DNA of 64,000 bases from Phlegmacium glaucopus (GCA_015039465.1 MU130566.1:116335-180334); one strand, 5' to 3'. Numbered from the stretch's first letter, positions 44,161 to 61,926 are shown. Translations and numbers: made by a program. Notes: generated by a model from the letters alone, not told the origin.

Positions 44161-46119
44161 ATGGTGGCCATCGATATTCCCAAAACTTTTGGTGCTTTAC
44201 TTATTGGTGGACTTTTCGCATCGCTGTAAGTCATAGCTCACGGCTCGAAACATTGTCTACTCCTCTCATAACTCCGACCATACCCACACAGACTTTCTGG
44301 ATTTGTTGTTATTCAAGTCATTGTATACTTCAAGCTATATCCCGAAGATCATCGTCGATTAAAGACTCTGGTGCGTTATCTGCACCTACCCTCTTCTTCG
44401 TTCTTCGTTCTAAATCCAGTTTGGTGCTTATGAAGGTCTTGGTTGTGTGGTATAACCAATATCTTGAAAATCCTCTTCCGTATCCCTGATTCTCTTTCCA
44501 GGTTACTCGATACTGGCCATACGATTGCCATTTGGTTGTCCGTCTGGGGTTACTTCATAGATAGCTATGGGGACGCTGCCGAAATCGATAACATCCACAA
44601 GTAAGCACAAAGTATCTCATCCTATATTATTCTCATAGATTAACGGAACCATTCGCAGGAGTCTAGCAGTATGTCTCTACAACTTTTATGATAGACCAAG
44701 GCTGAGTATCACGCCCTCCTTAGTTGAGCGTCATCATCCCAGTGAGTCCGGCCCTATGCGGCGCCGCGGATTACTCACCATTTCACTTGGCAGGCAATGC
44801 TTACATTCTTAGTCCACATGTGAGTTCCCCATCCTTGCCGTAAGGATCACCGTAATTAATCCTCTCTTAGCTTTTACGCACATCGTATATTCATGCGTGA
44901 GTTGATGTTTATCCAATGGATCTGTCAAAGAAATTAACATTGACAACTGCCAACACAGTTAGCAGACGGAACTACATCCTAACACTGCCAATTGTCAGTA
45001 CCCCCCCGCCTATGTCTCCGTTCAATAACCCTTTTACTTACAATTTCCGATGCTCGCTCATATCCAGATTATTCTTGCAATTCTGCGACTTGGTGTGTTC
45101 CCTCTCTAATGACTCAAAGAACATGACGAGCTGACCGGTTCATGTGCCGCCCTGTTTTATCGTTGACAGTCTCCGCTTCAAGTAAGCACAGCTTTCTTCA
45201 TACGTCAGTGTCTCTTGGAATTAATCGTTAGTGCCTTAAAGCCACCACTGCGTTCATGTCAGTGGCGCTCTTAGACCTCTTGGCATTTTTTGATCTGATT
45301 CTTGTCCTCAAAATAGGCTCAAGCTCCATACTTTCACTCTCTTTAAACGAGATGTCCGAGTGAGTATCATCAACCTTGACCGGTCACTCGTTTTTTCTCT
45401 CCCAAACTCATTTCATTCGTTAGTGGATATTCACAACTGGACTAGCTTTATCAACGTCGGTTGACATTTTAATTACGACCTCTCTCTGCGTTCTTCTCCA
45501 GAGCAGTCGGACCGGCTTGGAGAAGTAAGTCCATTTTGTTGTTTCGATCTGAATCTTCAAATTGATTCGGTTGGGCGGCAGGTCAAATGTTATTATTGAC
45601 TCTCTCATTATGTATACATTCGAAACAGGCGCACTTACTTGGTAAGTCCCCATCTCCCCTCAATCTCCCGTCTGTTCGGTGGTACTGATCCATGACAGCG
45701 CTGGAACCATTGCCTCAATGTTATGCGTATGTTTCCTCCCGAAACTACATCTCTGTACTCTCACTCATCAGAAATTGAACCCCCTAGTGGTCGATTATTC
45801 CCAATAACCTGGTTTTCATGGGACTACACTTCGTTATCGGAAAACGTAAGTTCCGCCCACCAAGGAAGCTGATGATAATAATAACAATAATATTCCCATG
45901 CAGTTTATGCCAATTCATTGCTTGTAACGTAAGTGGCGCACAGTTATACTCACAACCCCCCCTTCTAAATATATATCTAGGCTCAACACGAGGGAAAGTA
46001 CAAGAGAAAAGATGCGACACGTCCGCTCAAATGGTTCTTCCGGAGAACATGGGGTAGCCGTTCATATCATTGACTCTCGTCGACGTAGGGTTCGCGATTC
46101 AGATGAACTCGTGGTATGA
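44161..46119 (+). CDS. DUF6534-type multi-pass membrane protein
   Basis: Predicted plasma-membrane-type integral protein of unknown function, a large lineage-expanded family in Agaricomycetes. Exon 1 (44161-44225, MVAIDIPKTFGALLIGGLFA) joins exon 2 at 44292 (SGFVVIQVIVYFKLYPEDHR), then LLDTGHTIAIWLSVWGYFID. A run of very short exons follows (for example AMLTFLVH, FYAHRIFM, SRRNYILTLPIV). The carboxy-terminal part has the family's best mark, NVIIDSLIMYTFETGALT and IPNNLVFMGLHFVIGKLYAN. The tail RREKMRHVRSNG-like region ends VRDSDELVV* at 46117-46119. Introns are 40-90 bp, each with GT...AG. Seven hydrophobic segments are expected for the family, and I can see at least five. I see no lesion. 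Exact boundaries of the small middle exons need transcript data. Confidence 0.8.
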
Positions 46120-46870
46120 TTTCAGGGTCTAAATTACACACAGTGAAACTGCCGCTCATTGATAACTGATTAGCTTGCCGGTGTACGTTCAGAGTCGAAA
46201 CTCGGGGTCACGTCGAAAAGTCAACCGGTCAGTACCCGTGTATAATTATGGTTTAAATATCAAGCCAGTCCCTGATTTAATTATTCGTGTTTCTTTCTAC
46301 TTAGCTGGCAGTCAATATCCAGCAAAGTGTCCAATACGGCTAACGCTTCGAGTAAAATGTGAAAGAGTAGCCGTGGTTGTTACTTCTTGTAGCGGTATGA
46401 TGTACGTCTATGTAATCCATCAGAGTGTAGCGGTTTCCCAAGTCGGCGGTTCTGTAATTATAGTAACAAAAACTAAGCCCACAATCTAAATATGAAGCTT
46501 CAATATTTCAATTGTCCAAATGACCAGGCACCCCAGTTTACTGATGGGAACCCCTCGGAATTTGGTTCAAATTCCGATGGCTTATTGTACCAATAAGTTA
46601 AGTGAGCTTTGGGAAGACAAATGAAGTGTGTAGTATGAGTTTTCCGAATTGTATTTTGGGCGAACAGGGAATCAAGGTTCTTGACAAGTGCGAGCCCATC
46701 CAGGGCCTGAGCGTTTGGAGACCAGATGGTGCCAAACCACGAATATTTCTAATATCTTACCCGATGCCATGAAGCGGAGCGAACAAATTACAACTCTAAG
46801 TCCTTGAACTAGTCGTCAGCTGAGATGTCATTAAAGCTATGTTCGATCTACAGTGACCATTAGCAACGAG
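46120..46870. other. Spacer, no supported gene
   Basis: A 104-codon ORF at 46175-46489 is not protein-like. Nothing else seen. Confidence 0.45.
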
Positions 46871-46871
46871 T

Positions 46872-47330
46872 TCAGCTGTTCCAGAACAGGAATCGACTCA
46901 CCCAGTAAGATAGAATACCCGCAATCAAGTCAGGCTTGGGCTTGACGATATTGAGAGGGTTGTGGTTGTGGTTGGCCGTGTGAAAAATGTCATGGGTGTG
47001 TACGAAGGATTCCCTGTCGGTAGCCCGATCGCCATCCTTCTTGCAGCATACTATGAAGAAGATCCATTCGCGGCCATTGGTAAAAGCACCACGAAGGATG
47101 TCCTTTCTGAACAATGGATCAGCATGGGAAAGGGACTTCCAAACCGACGTACTGCATGATCTTTGCGCATCCGTATATCTCTGCGACCGCTTGAGGGACG
47201 TCCCGTGCCAGTTCGCCAGATTTGCCTTCCGTCACAAAGAAACTGGAGTGTATATATTTCTGAAGCCTCAAGATTTGGGTGTTCGTCAACAAGGCGGCTG
47301 AGAAACTGATCAGTTCATCAGCTCAGTTAG
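46872..47330 (-). pseudogene. Fragment of an unrecognised gene
   Basis: Minus strand. Two stretches look like real protein: EGKSGELARDVPQAVAEIYG with CAKIMQ (about 47,245-47,155), then FRKDILRGAFTNGREWIFFI followed by a Lys/Asp-rich segment and IVKPKPDLIAGILSYW, ending at a GT donor near 46,905. The pattern 'GKSGE.ARD.PQAV' followed by 'R.vLTnG.eWiF' resembles large basidiomycete families of nuclease- or kinase-like proteins, but I cannot name one. Neither a start nor an end is visible, so it is partial or broken. Confidence 0.5.
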
Positions 47331-47339
47331 AAGGACTCA

Positions 47340-48103
47340 CTAGCGATCTCTTGCTTCGCAATGATGGTACGTTCCGGTGGCTGTGCTTAACCCTCTCAAT
47401 GTCTGCCACGCAACTGCCACGTCGAGGAGTGTTTCAATTGACCATTAGATTGTTCTACTATGTGCCCAGACCCTATCCGCACCAATCCCAGCAATGATAT
47501 CGGAGGTAACAATGGAGTTCACAAAACTCGCCGCTTTCAGTAATTTCCCACGTATGTTCCTCCATGCAAAGTTGATGCAAAGAATAATGCACAGAACATT
47601 TTCGAGCACGATTTGGATCTTGTAAGTTGACAGTCAGCTATATCGGTACACAAATCAAGAAAAACTAGACCCATATGATGAAAAAACATTGAAAAAATAA
47701 ATTGGAACTCGGAAAACATACTATGTTTGGTAGGGAGGGGGTGGCCCCCTCAGCCGTCTATTTTCCACGTTCCGCCACCCCTTGATAACAATAAATGAAC
47801 TCCCAAAATGTGAAAGTGGGAAAAGGGCCAAAGGGTCTAAAAGAGAAGGTAAACAGTTTGGTAAGCTGGATGAAAGTGGCGCAAAAGGAAAAGGGGTGAA
47901 AAGAGGTTCGGAAAGAGGGTGTAAGTTTGCTGAGGATATCGTCTTCAGGAGGGTTGACAATGGTACAAGTATAAAAGGAAATCAGGTAGTCGTAAAACAC
48001 ATTACATTTACGATCAAAAGAGCTGAAACTATTTCTTGCAATAACACTGGGGGGGCTTCGTCGGGGGCTCCGTGGTGCTCAAAATTGGCCACCATTCAAC
48101 TGG
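47340..48103. other. Spacer downstream of the DUF4470 gene
   Basis: Low-complexity ORFs only (purine-rich stretch at about 47,800-47,960). No gene seen. Confidence 0.45.
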
Positions 48104-51100
48104 TCAAGCCTTGCACTTCGGCTTATGCGCCTTCCAATCCTTTTTCTGACACCCAGCGGAACAATACCGCACCTTCCCGCACCCCGCACATGCTTTGAGC
48201 TTCGGCTTCCCTCTCCCTCTGCACACTGAACACTTGTGGGCATCTGGATCTCGACCGACAGTCTCAAGATAGGACACCGCGAACAACGGCGAAAGCGCCA
48301 CCCGGGTGACGTATGATGCAAATTTCTTCCATAGTCCGACTTTCTGCATTCCTTCGACTTCTTTTCCTCTTCCACAACTGCAAAGAGGATCTTCCCCCAT
48401 ATCCTCTGTGAGTGGTATATGGCCCTGAGCCGCATATTCACAATTCGCCCCATGTGTCCAGGAAGACCGACACCTCTCCACAAAGGCGGGCAAGAGCTGC
48501 TTCCATGCCTGCATTTCACCGTCAAATGCAGCAATGTTGACCATTCCCCCTTGATGCACCAGCTTCGCGAACGGCTCCTCGTTTTCCATTAACAGCCTGT
48601 CCGTCAGAGGTAGGACGTACCCATCGCAGATCATCGTATGAGAGGCCAGGTCAAAGCGTAGGTCATCAATGAATAAGATGGTATCACAGTTATTTGTCTT
48701 TTTATCTCGCAGTGCAAAGAGTCGCTGCACAGAACCACCCTGGATACCAGATGCGCGAACGAAAATCGAGTGGAGCGTGTCTTTGACAAACATCAGAGTG
48801 TCGGTCCCGTGTTTCTTCCTGAGTGACCGTTCGCGAGCGGACATCATGGAGCTAACGTGGCCATTGAGCCACTCCTTGAGCCCTTTGGCTTTGAGATCAA
48901 GGACAGGGAGGGTGGACAGGTTAACGCGGTGGATGCTCCATGGGTGTAGTCCTTTTGTGTTGATGACTGGGTATGGATTGAGCTTCATTCCATCCGGCAT
49001 AAGTGATCTGGAGGTTGGTACAATGACCTATGAGGCAGAAGCGGGAGCTTAGCCAGGAACTCCAAAAACTAGTAAGAACTATATACATACCTCAATATAT
49101 TGTGACTTCCGAGCGAGGCGTAGTCGCTGCGCACTGCCTATAACGGGGAAAGGGTACGCAATATCCTGGCTTCGGCCACCTAATGTAACTCTGACGATGC
49201 AAGGGGAGACCTGTGTGATCTGAGGAACAACTTTACCGCCAGCTTCGCTGAACAGCTGCGCAGAGCCATCATCGGTAATAGACACCCGTGCAGTCAAGGA
49301 CGCGATCAATTCACACTGTTCATCCAACTCGACAAACACTGCCTCAGACTTGCCGATCTGAGAAAGCATGCCCGTGCCTGACGACGAGGACAAGGATGGC
49401 GCCTGGGAGGAATACCCGGATGGCAAGGGGTGTTCGGGGAGGACGTGGACAAGAGTCTCATCCATAAGCTTGGCGCTAAATAGACGGAGAGTGATACCCA
49501 GTTTCTTGATGAGCGTTACGCATGCAGGTGTATTAAGAACACCGAAGCTGATACTGAGCTGCTCAGGAGGTTCAAGATCGGAGAGAAGGTAAGAAGGCGC
49601 AATGAAAGACGCAACAAGGGGAGAATCTCCGGCCCAACCCTTCAGATCTTCTTCAAAAATAACCTGTGGACGAGACTTTGTGCCCATGGGAATTGCTCGT
49701 CCAAATGCAACGTGTACGGTAGTGAACATATTCTGGCAACGTTCGCCGAAGATGTCACAGCGCAATGGTGGGGTGCCGATTTCGTCAGGCTTCGAAGACT
49801 CGAACACTGAAAGCTTCTCACGGGGGACGACAAGAATAATGCGAATTAGATCCGGTACTGTGTCCCACGCTGAAAACCGTCCCACTTTGGGGGCTTTCAT
49901 ATGGAAGAATGGGGCACTGTACACGCCATGCCGATGAAATTGACAGAACAAATTTTGGTAGTGCAATGTGTCCATCGACTGGATCGACCATGCCGCGAGC
50001 TGGAGCGAAATGAAACGGTCCATAACGGTGGTCCACACATCCTCAGAGGGCCGAAGCCTATGTCGGATGAGCTGCAGCAATAGAACGAAGGTTTCGCGAG
50101 AGTAATGCACCAGGTTCGAGGTAGAAATTGCTTTCATCACGGTCGCCTTGTTGGTACCAGCCCAAAATTCTCTCGCGGACTCCTTCTCGAACAGGGACTG
50201 GTAGATGTCGTAAAGCAAGGTCCCCAACTGAGGCCCCTGAAATACAGGAGGCAAAATGTTCCATGCATTCCGAGAGGCAATAGTGTCCCCAGAAGTGGGT
50301 GCTTTCCAAGTCGTAACCTGGTGAAACTGGTATTGCGACGTTTCTTTCTTTGTGGCATTGTGCATTAGCAGCTCATGCGTGTTGCATCGACTGGTGAACC
50401 CACATAGATAATCGACTGGAGATAACCCGACGAGGAGCCCAATGACGGAGAGATCAGCGTGGAGTTGCTCTGTGAATTCCTTTGTTGCGTCCTTCCCGAG
50501 GAAAAGGAGTGATTCAGTATATAGAACGCTGGACGGTTCGGGTGCGAGGAGGGGTATAGATGTGATGAGGACATTTAGCAATCCAATGTGATCCTCCAGG
50601 TTAGATGTGTGGATGACATTAAAGCTTGCAGGAGCCCCGCCAGGAGTAAATGTATACTCATCTTTGCTGAGCTGTATCAGCTGCGTCTTCCATTGTGCAA
50701 CGGGAACGCCCAACTTGAGTATACCTGCGGCACCAAATGCGCGAAGTGCACGGCAAACAGCGGTGGCCTCGCCAACAAAAAAGCGAATGATTGGTGGAGA
50801 AGTGGAAGATAATGATGTGGTATAAGAGGAGCACCAGTCCGTGAACTCTCGCTTTGCTGCCTTCACAACTTCTGTCATGGATACCGTGGCCTTTGCATTT
50901 CCGAACAAAGCGGCGAGATGGAAGGGCACCAAGGGATCTGTTCCGTAGTGGAGCGAACATCCTTCTCCGCCGAGAGAATAGACAAAGGTCGGATTTAGTA
51001 GTGCCGCAGCGGCAATGCTCTTTCCGTCGACAAAGGTCACTCCTGTTTTCCAGAAGTTCCTGAAGCTTTCGGGAATGACCGCCATCCCGCGAGCCGCGAG

Positions 51101-51809
51101 AGGACCTAGGGAGCGAGCACCCATAAGTGTAATATGGAATTTATTCGAGTTCTCTTTGCACTGTTGGTCAAATGCGTTGTGTATGGCCGCGAGTCGCGAA
51201 TTTGGTAAGTCTTGCATTCCAACATATAGTATCCAATGACGCCTGAGTTCCATGAGGGTATAGTCGGTGCAAATATGTATGGACGATGCGTATGGGGAGG
51301 CTTTCCATTTCTGGGTACTCTCTGCGAGTTCAATCAGCTTCTTGCATTGATCGATGAGGGCGGTGTGGGAATCAACGTCCAAGCGAAAATGGAAGAATAT
51401 ATTCCATATCATGGCGCATGGCTGGCCGTCAGCTACCATGGTTAATAACAGCACATTCCGAGCTTCAAAAATTAATAATAATAATCAATGGATGGATAAA
51501 GGCTAGATTGCCATAACCGCTGAGTACCTAGCACGGCCGGATCGAAATCAGAGCAGGTAAAATCTAGAGCACGGCCAGCTGTAGAATGGATGATCAGCCC
51601 ATGTGCATATCTTGAATGAGGTAGTGAAATCACGAACAGTTCGGAGGCTCGGAGAAAATAGTATGCAGAACGTTGCGTGGGTCACCACAACCCAGAAGCA
51701 AGATACGGGCAGGCTCTTCGAAGGAGAGATGGGTGGTCAAAGATACCGCACTCGTGTTTCCTATAGGGTAGAAGAAGTATTTGCTTGGCCAAACAAGTAG
51801 ATGAGCCAT
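48104..51809 (-). CDS. DUF4470 and MYND zinc-finger protein, intact
   Basis: Minus strand, exons 51809-51638, 51578-51528, 51462-49091 and 49027-48104. The introns (59, 65 and 63 bp) all have GT...AG. The joined length is 3519 nt, a whole number of codons, giving 1172 residues. The start MAHLLVWPSKYFFYPIGNTS matches the usual start of this family. Then come the DUF4470 marks ILLLGCGDPRNVLHTIFSEP, ALDFTCSDFDPAVLARNVLL and WNIFFHFRLD. A long unrecognised middle follows, and a carboxy-terminal MYND finger CSVC...CAGC..VRYCSAGC...DWKAHKPKC directly before the stop. MYND fingers bind proline-rich partner motifs. The cellular role of the family is not known. A (GA)n tract of about 28 bp lies just upstream of the start. 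Confidence 0.92.
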
Positions 51810-51811
51810 CT

Positions 51812-51840
51812 ATGAGAGAGAGAGAGAGAGAGAGAGAGTA
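51812..51840. repeat. (GA)n microsatellite
   Basis: Uninterrupted GAGAGA run of about 25-28 bp immediately upstream of the start codon of the DUF4470-MYND gene, probably in its 5' leader or promoter. Confidence 0.9.
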
Positions 51841-52056
51841 AGTAAAGCGTTGAAAGCAATCGATGCTTACGTACGTTTCCTGAGAGGATGTACAAGATAG
51901 GACACGCAGCACACGGTTACTTTTAAAGTTTAATGTATTTCTGGGCAGAATGTCAGGCTGTGCTGGGTCAGTGGGACGAAAGCACGAACCATTTATTTAA
52001 TCCCACCACAGCCAGCTTGCCATATTTGAAGCACAATCCTCACCCTTGGGGCCAAA

Positions 52057-52425
52057 ATGTCCTCGGAAGTCGATATTGCATTTCTTGATACCCTCTCAAG
52101 CCGCCTTTTGAATGATTTTCGAGAGCAGGTACCTAGCTACTCTCAGAACAAACACGAAATTAAGTATTTATCCCGCTACGCAGATCTTTCTCAATCACAA
52201 ATGGATCAATGTTCCGAAGTTGAAGGAATTCATACAACGAAAGGAGCCAACCCCCTCTCGTTCATATCAAGGTTGAAGCCAAGGGGTCTGGTGAATCTAG
52301 CCTCATCAGTTAACCTACGTGACCAAGATCTGACCTCGATTTTGGCAAGAGATGAGACAAGCGAAACGAGCAATTTGATCATTCCTTCCAAACGATCTGC
52401 TCTCTCCTGCGAGTACTCCTCATAA
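52057..52425 (+). CDS. Possible small gene, plus strand
   Basis: A 122-codon ORF starting MSSEVDIAFLDTLSSRLLND. It overlaps a minus-strand ORF that begins at 52519 (MSTYKKRKLSGLGGLELRLA) and ends in the same region. Only one of the two is likely to be real, and I recognise neither. The minus-strand one has a helical, protein-like composition for about 70 residues and a plausible GTAGGTT donor. Confidence 0.3.
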   Translation: MSSEVDIAFLDTLSSRLLNDFREQVPSYSQNKHEIKYLSRYADLSQSQMDQCSEVEGIHTTKGANPLSFISRLKPRGLVNLASSVNLRDQDLTSILARDETSETSNLIIPSKRSALSCEYSS

Positions 52426-52659
52426 ATGAGTGAATCCTTGAGATTAGTAAGAGCCTGGATCGCCAGCCTCAATTCTAAGCCGCCAAGACCAGAGAGTTTG
52501 CGCTTTTTGTAAGTGGACATAGCTCGGAGTGGTGGTGGTAATGGTAGCGGTCGCTTACTAAGCTTCACCAAAACAACTACATCGAACAGGCTGCAAAAGT
52601 CATGTATATAGCAACATCTCGAAAATCTAAGGAAGTAATGATCACAAGAGTCTACAACT

Positions 52660-57147
<4,488 letters not shown>

Positions 57148-57349
57148 CGTGGTTGGTGGTAGTAGAACGCGGGGCTACGTGACGCGTGACGGGACGCGCT
57201 GTGAACAGGCGGACCGGCGGTACCCGGCACAGCAAAGTTACTTGGACAATGGAGAAGGTTTTAAACCTTGGTTTACCATTCATAGCACTGGGTATCCAAA
57301 ATTTGAAAAAGAGGTAGAATAGAATAATAATAAAAAACATGCTCAATGG

Positions 57350-60300
57350 CCGACTTGAAATCTGAATGACCTTTTTTCCTCTTGTACACCATCTTTTGTA
57401 CTTCTGTGGTGTTTACATTGACAATGCTGAATAACTCCTTTTTTGCCGTATTATAGGTGTACAGATATTAATTAAATTAAGGTCAGCTTGAATTTGGTAC
57501 CTTGATACATCAGCAAAACACGTTAGTCCTTGAACCTCTCTTGAAACCCCCTTGACTCACTTGATGCCATTTCAAGAAGCGGATCAAGGATTGGAAAACC
57601 TTCTTGACAGTCACTTGTTCAAGGAGGGTGTTCTTTTTCAAGCCCAGTCACTAACTTAATTTCCACTTGTTGACCTTTTTTGCACAGGCCATAATGTCAT
57701 ATCCATTAATAAAAACCTTGTAATTGATCAATAATAGCCACTAATTCCTTGTGATATATAATTTATATATCTTGCTATGATTGATTAATAAATACTGCTG
57801 GTTCTTTTCTACAAAACTTAAGTATAAAACATTTATACATCAAATTTATACATCATGATACCTCCCTAACCTCCTAAACTAAATCCTAACATAACATCAG
57901 GAAATCGGGGAAAGTCCGATTTGGCAATATGGCGTTCACGAAGCTGTCACAACATTGTAACACCCAGACAACGGCTCATAACTGTGTATCTGCGACATGT
58001 AGGATTATGGTAATATCATCCATTAGGTACAATATTATTTCTTTAATGCAAAGCAAATATAATGTGACAAGTACACTATAACTAGATTGTAAGATGGCTG
58101 CCAGGTTTGTGAAAAAACCACAATATGCTTGTCAGATTATAGCTCATTATCATCCTTTGGCAGGATTGATCCCGAAATCAGGAAAGTGCCACAACATTAC
58201 ATCACCCAGACAACAGTTCATAACTGTCTATCTGCGACATGTAGGATTATGGTAATATCATCCATTAGGTACAATATTCTCTCTTTAATGTAAAGCAAAT
58301 ACAATATAGCAAGGGCATTATAACTAGATTGTGAGATGGCTGCAGTGCCAGGTTTGCAAAAAAATTACAATATGCATGTCAGATATTAAATGGTTCATAG
58401 CTCATTATCATCCTTTGGCAGGATTGATAGGCTGGATATGAAGTGCGCACAATACGGCAGGCAAGTCACACTTAATTACCACAACAAAATATCCATTTGA
58501 TGGGGCATAGGTACTATTAAATTTTCTCCAAGTTAAAATAGACTGACCCTAAACAAAGCCTCGGTGCACACCAAAATTACTAAATGTGTAAGTTCAACTT
58601 TCCAGCGTCGTTAAACTTTGTCTCTCACCACCTCCACCACCACATCACTGTGACCACACCCGGCACACCGAACAACAGTGGCTACCCTCTCTTTTCAAAT
58701 GCTCAACAACCCAAAATATCAACCAAGTGAGTAATGATTTTTTACTTGCTCGAATTTTCTCTGATTGTGTGGATCCAAGTCAACCATAGTGCCTTTTGCA
58801 TTGCCGATCGGCTCAATATTTTGACAACTACAGGTGTTGTATTTATTCAACTTTAGGTCTTCACTTTCTTACAACCAGATGATGAGGGCAAACAACAACA
58901 ACAGGGGCCCAAATGACGTGAACGACAGCGTAGTTTGGGTCCCAGGTATGTTTTTACAATCCATTTCTTCTCTTAACTTACTTTTTTATTTGATTCTAGG
59001 TTATCACTTTCTTACAACAACACAACAAGGGCCAATGCCAGCAGCAGACAACGGCAATGACAACAGGGCCCAAATGATGCCGTTGTTCACATCATTGGGC
59101 CTCGGGAGCAATGCTGACATCTCCTCGAGATACTGCTTTGTAATTCTCCCACCTCGTCTGTCTCCTTACTCTCAATTGGTCTCTTGATCAACTCTGTCCT
59201 ACAATACATCCTATCTGCGGCCTCAGGTATGTTTTTTTACAGTTGAATACTCATTTTCACTGACTTTTGCATTCTACAACAACAACAAGGGACAATGACA
59301 ACAGGGACAACAATGATGGGAATCCTAAGGTAAACTTTGACAGACAAACAACCACGAACGAACAGTGATGAATGAACAACAACAAATGACGAACAATGAT
59401 GAACAACAAATAAAAAAGGATAAATGGTAACAAATGATGAATAAATGGTAATGAACGGTGACTAACTGGTGACGAACAGTGATGAATGATTGCTGTATTC
59501 AACTTCGCAAAGATCAAGCTGCAAGACCGCTTCAGAAAGATTACTTAAAATGTACATATAATTCTACTTTATATTAACCTGATATCTTATAATATGATTT
59601 CTAGGTTGAAGCATACCATCGTTCCAAATTCGTCATTGAGTTTGGCATGCAAATTGGGCACCTCAATGTCCCTTGTGTCCTTTATGGTGTTGGCTGCCTG
59701 GTTTAGTACCTGTAGTTATGTTTTAGACTTTTAGTACCTGCGGTTATATAGTAGCTGCTCAAAATATATTTATTTACCCTTTTTTTTGGCATGAAAAGCT
59801 GAATCCTGTGCAGCCTGTGCGAAATTCGGCAGAGGATCTGGTCCCAGAGCATAGCTGGTCAGCCTGATGACAATGGCACGGAATCTCTTGGCCATATTAT
59901 ATCCAGCTCACAATGCATTGTGAGTCTCTGAGGATCTGATATCTTACTGACAATCGATGAGAACATTGCAGCTGCTTTGTCGTCATGCAGAGGGATGGTA
60001 TCAATTCTATAGTAATCTAGGATTATTATGACAAACTGATGAGATCGCATCTGAATTATTATCTGAACCTAGCAATGTTTTTCAATGTGTCGCATTGTGA
60101 GTTGACCTACAATATGATGACCAATTCATAACACCAACGACCCTTTATAATGCATTTTGGGAGCTCATACCGCCTGATGTGATTTTCCACAATTTACTGA
60201 TGAAGCCCTAACATAGACCCTAGATGAACCCTAAATGAACCCTAACCTAACCATCACACAGAGAGGCCATAAAATGACCTCAGAAATGAGCTAAAATGCA

Positions 60301-60910
60301 AACAGAGTCATAATCATTATTGTGTGAATAAAAAAGAAGGGAGGGGTAATGGAAGGGAGTTCTGAAGTACAAATAACTAAGTTTTATGGGGCAAATTAAA
60401 ATTTATAGAACCAGCAGCATTTATTAATTAAGCATAGGAAGTATTGTTGTAAGATGTATAAATTATATATCACAAGGAATTAGTGGCCATTATTGATCAA
60501 TCATTTGAGGCAATTACAAGGTTTTTTTAATCAACATGCCAAACTGTGGTGTTTCGCACTTGAATCTGTCCTTGTATGTACCTATAGCTAGAAAGCAAAT
60601 CAAGTAGATATTCAAGTACTAAATAAGTAAGCAAATTAAGAACAAAAAGGACCCAAGGACTGGTTAAGGGTCACAAAAAGCCAGCCATAAGCATTGGAAA
60701 GGGGGATTAGTAAGTGATTCAAGTATCAAAGATTCAAAGTGGATGTCACAACTCACAAGTAGATTAAGAAGGGGAAAAAGGTCAAAATAAGTGAATTCAA
60801 GTTATTAATGTAAAGGAATAAGTAGACATAGATTTTCATATGAGAGGGGGAGTAAAAGTTGTCATCCATGTTGAAATGATGAGTTCAGTGAGCATATAGC
60901 CTAGTAGTAG
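57350..60910. other. Repeat-rich region without supported genes
   Basis: Contains a tandem duplication (57.9-58.4 kb). A partly inverted pair, 57,690-57,850 and 60,410-60,560 (CACTAATTCCTTGTGATATA and its inverse), brackets about 2.7 kb and suggests a decayed element. There is also an irregular AACAACAAATGA array at 59,340-59,490. An ORF of 117 codons at 58,834 is rich in Asn and Leu and is not convincing. Confidence 0.5.
57930..58435. repeat. Tandem duplication, two units of about 250 bp
   Basis: Both units carry CCCAGACAACxGxTCATAAC, TGCGACATGTAGGATTATGG, TAACTAGATTGTxAGATGGC and CATTATCATCCTTTGGCAGG in the same order. They differ by scattered substitutions and a short extra segment (TTAAATGGTTCATAG) in the second unit. 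Confidence 0.88.
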
Positions 60911-61429
60911 TAGTGTTTAAAAGTCTGGTCTGGTCCAGTTTTTTGACCCATGGGGCCTTTAACTGAGACTGTAACCGGTCCACCTCAGTCCTAGGACCTC
61001 AAAAGACTGGACTGGACTGCTTCAGACCAGTTTACATCTGTTTTTTTTTCATCCTAGGACTGGTCCTGGTCCTAACTGGTCTTAATCAGTCTGTAACCGG
61101 TCTTCTGCTCACAAATATATATTTTTGTATCAATAATGGTTGTTCAATTAAATAATAGCTTCTGAACGAGCCCAAGAATGTCAAGTTCCATTAAGATTTG
61201 GATTTTTTACAGTAATATTAGTAAAATGTCTTATTTTAGTGAATATTTTAGACTATTTTACAGATTTATTTATTTATCAGCCAGTTTTATTGGAGCTTTA
61301 TGATCTTGGGCTTGTTGGAAAGGGGTAAATTAGGGCTACCCTTTTGTTAGTTCATACAGGTCTTTTTTCAGTCCAGTCTGGGCTAGTTACAGTCTTTTTC
61401 CGGTCTTGTAACTGGACCTTCAAACACTA
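60911..61429 (+). mobile_element. hAT-type MITE, family TAGTGTTT, copy 3
   Basis: 519 bp, ends TAGTGTTTAAAAGTCTGG and GGACCTTCAAACACTA, flanked by AGTAGTAG (60903-60910) and ATTAGTAG (61430-61437), an 8-bp duplication with one mismatch. Same orientation as copy 1. Confidence 0.85.
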
Positions 61430-61679
61430 ATTAGTAGTATCGTGATGGCCTATGTTGAAATAAGCCAAGGTTGGTCTGAATTCAGTATGTTAATAGGAAG
61501 AGTCTGAGTCTGAGAATAGCAGAAAACATGAGGCTACTAGTTGCTGTGTGAATATTTTACACTTACCTTTGCTAGTAAATATGTCTAGCAGTGTTGATCT
61601 TTGATCTAGATGCAAATAGTGTATGCTGAAGTTAGGGATGCTGAAGCTCAGTTCGGTTTGGTTCAGGACCCATTTTCTC

Positions 61680-61710
61680 AGAACCAGAACCAGAACCACT
61701 TAGGAAAACT

Positions 61711-61787
<77 letters not shown>

Positions 61788-61790
61788 TGA
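61680..61790. repeat. (GAACCA)n hexanucleotide microsatellite
   Basis: Interrupted start at 61,680, then about 12 uninterrupted GAACCA units from 61,712 to 61,787, flanked by CAGTTCGGTTTGGTTCAGG and CTGAACCAACAGAACAC, so the array sits inside a small element with matching words. The EPEPEP and LVLVLV readings are translation artefacts. Confidence 0.92.
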
Positions 61791-61926
61791 ACCAACAGAA
61801 CACAGCACATACACTGAGGCTGATGTCCTTATCCATTCTGTTGTTCTGTTCTGATCAAACTCCATCCAATACTCCAGAATAGAGTCCTCAAACTTAACAA
61901 GTAGCATACTAGGATGTGAGTTAGCT

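Noticed and set aside
61610..61907. Pro-Glu or Leu-Val repeat proteins
   Set aside because: Translations of the (GAACCA)n microsatellite.
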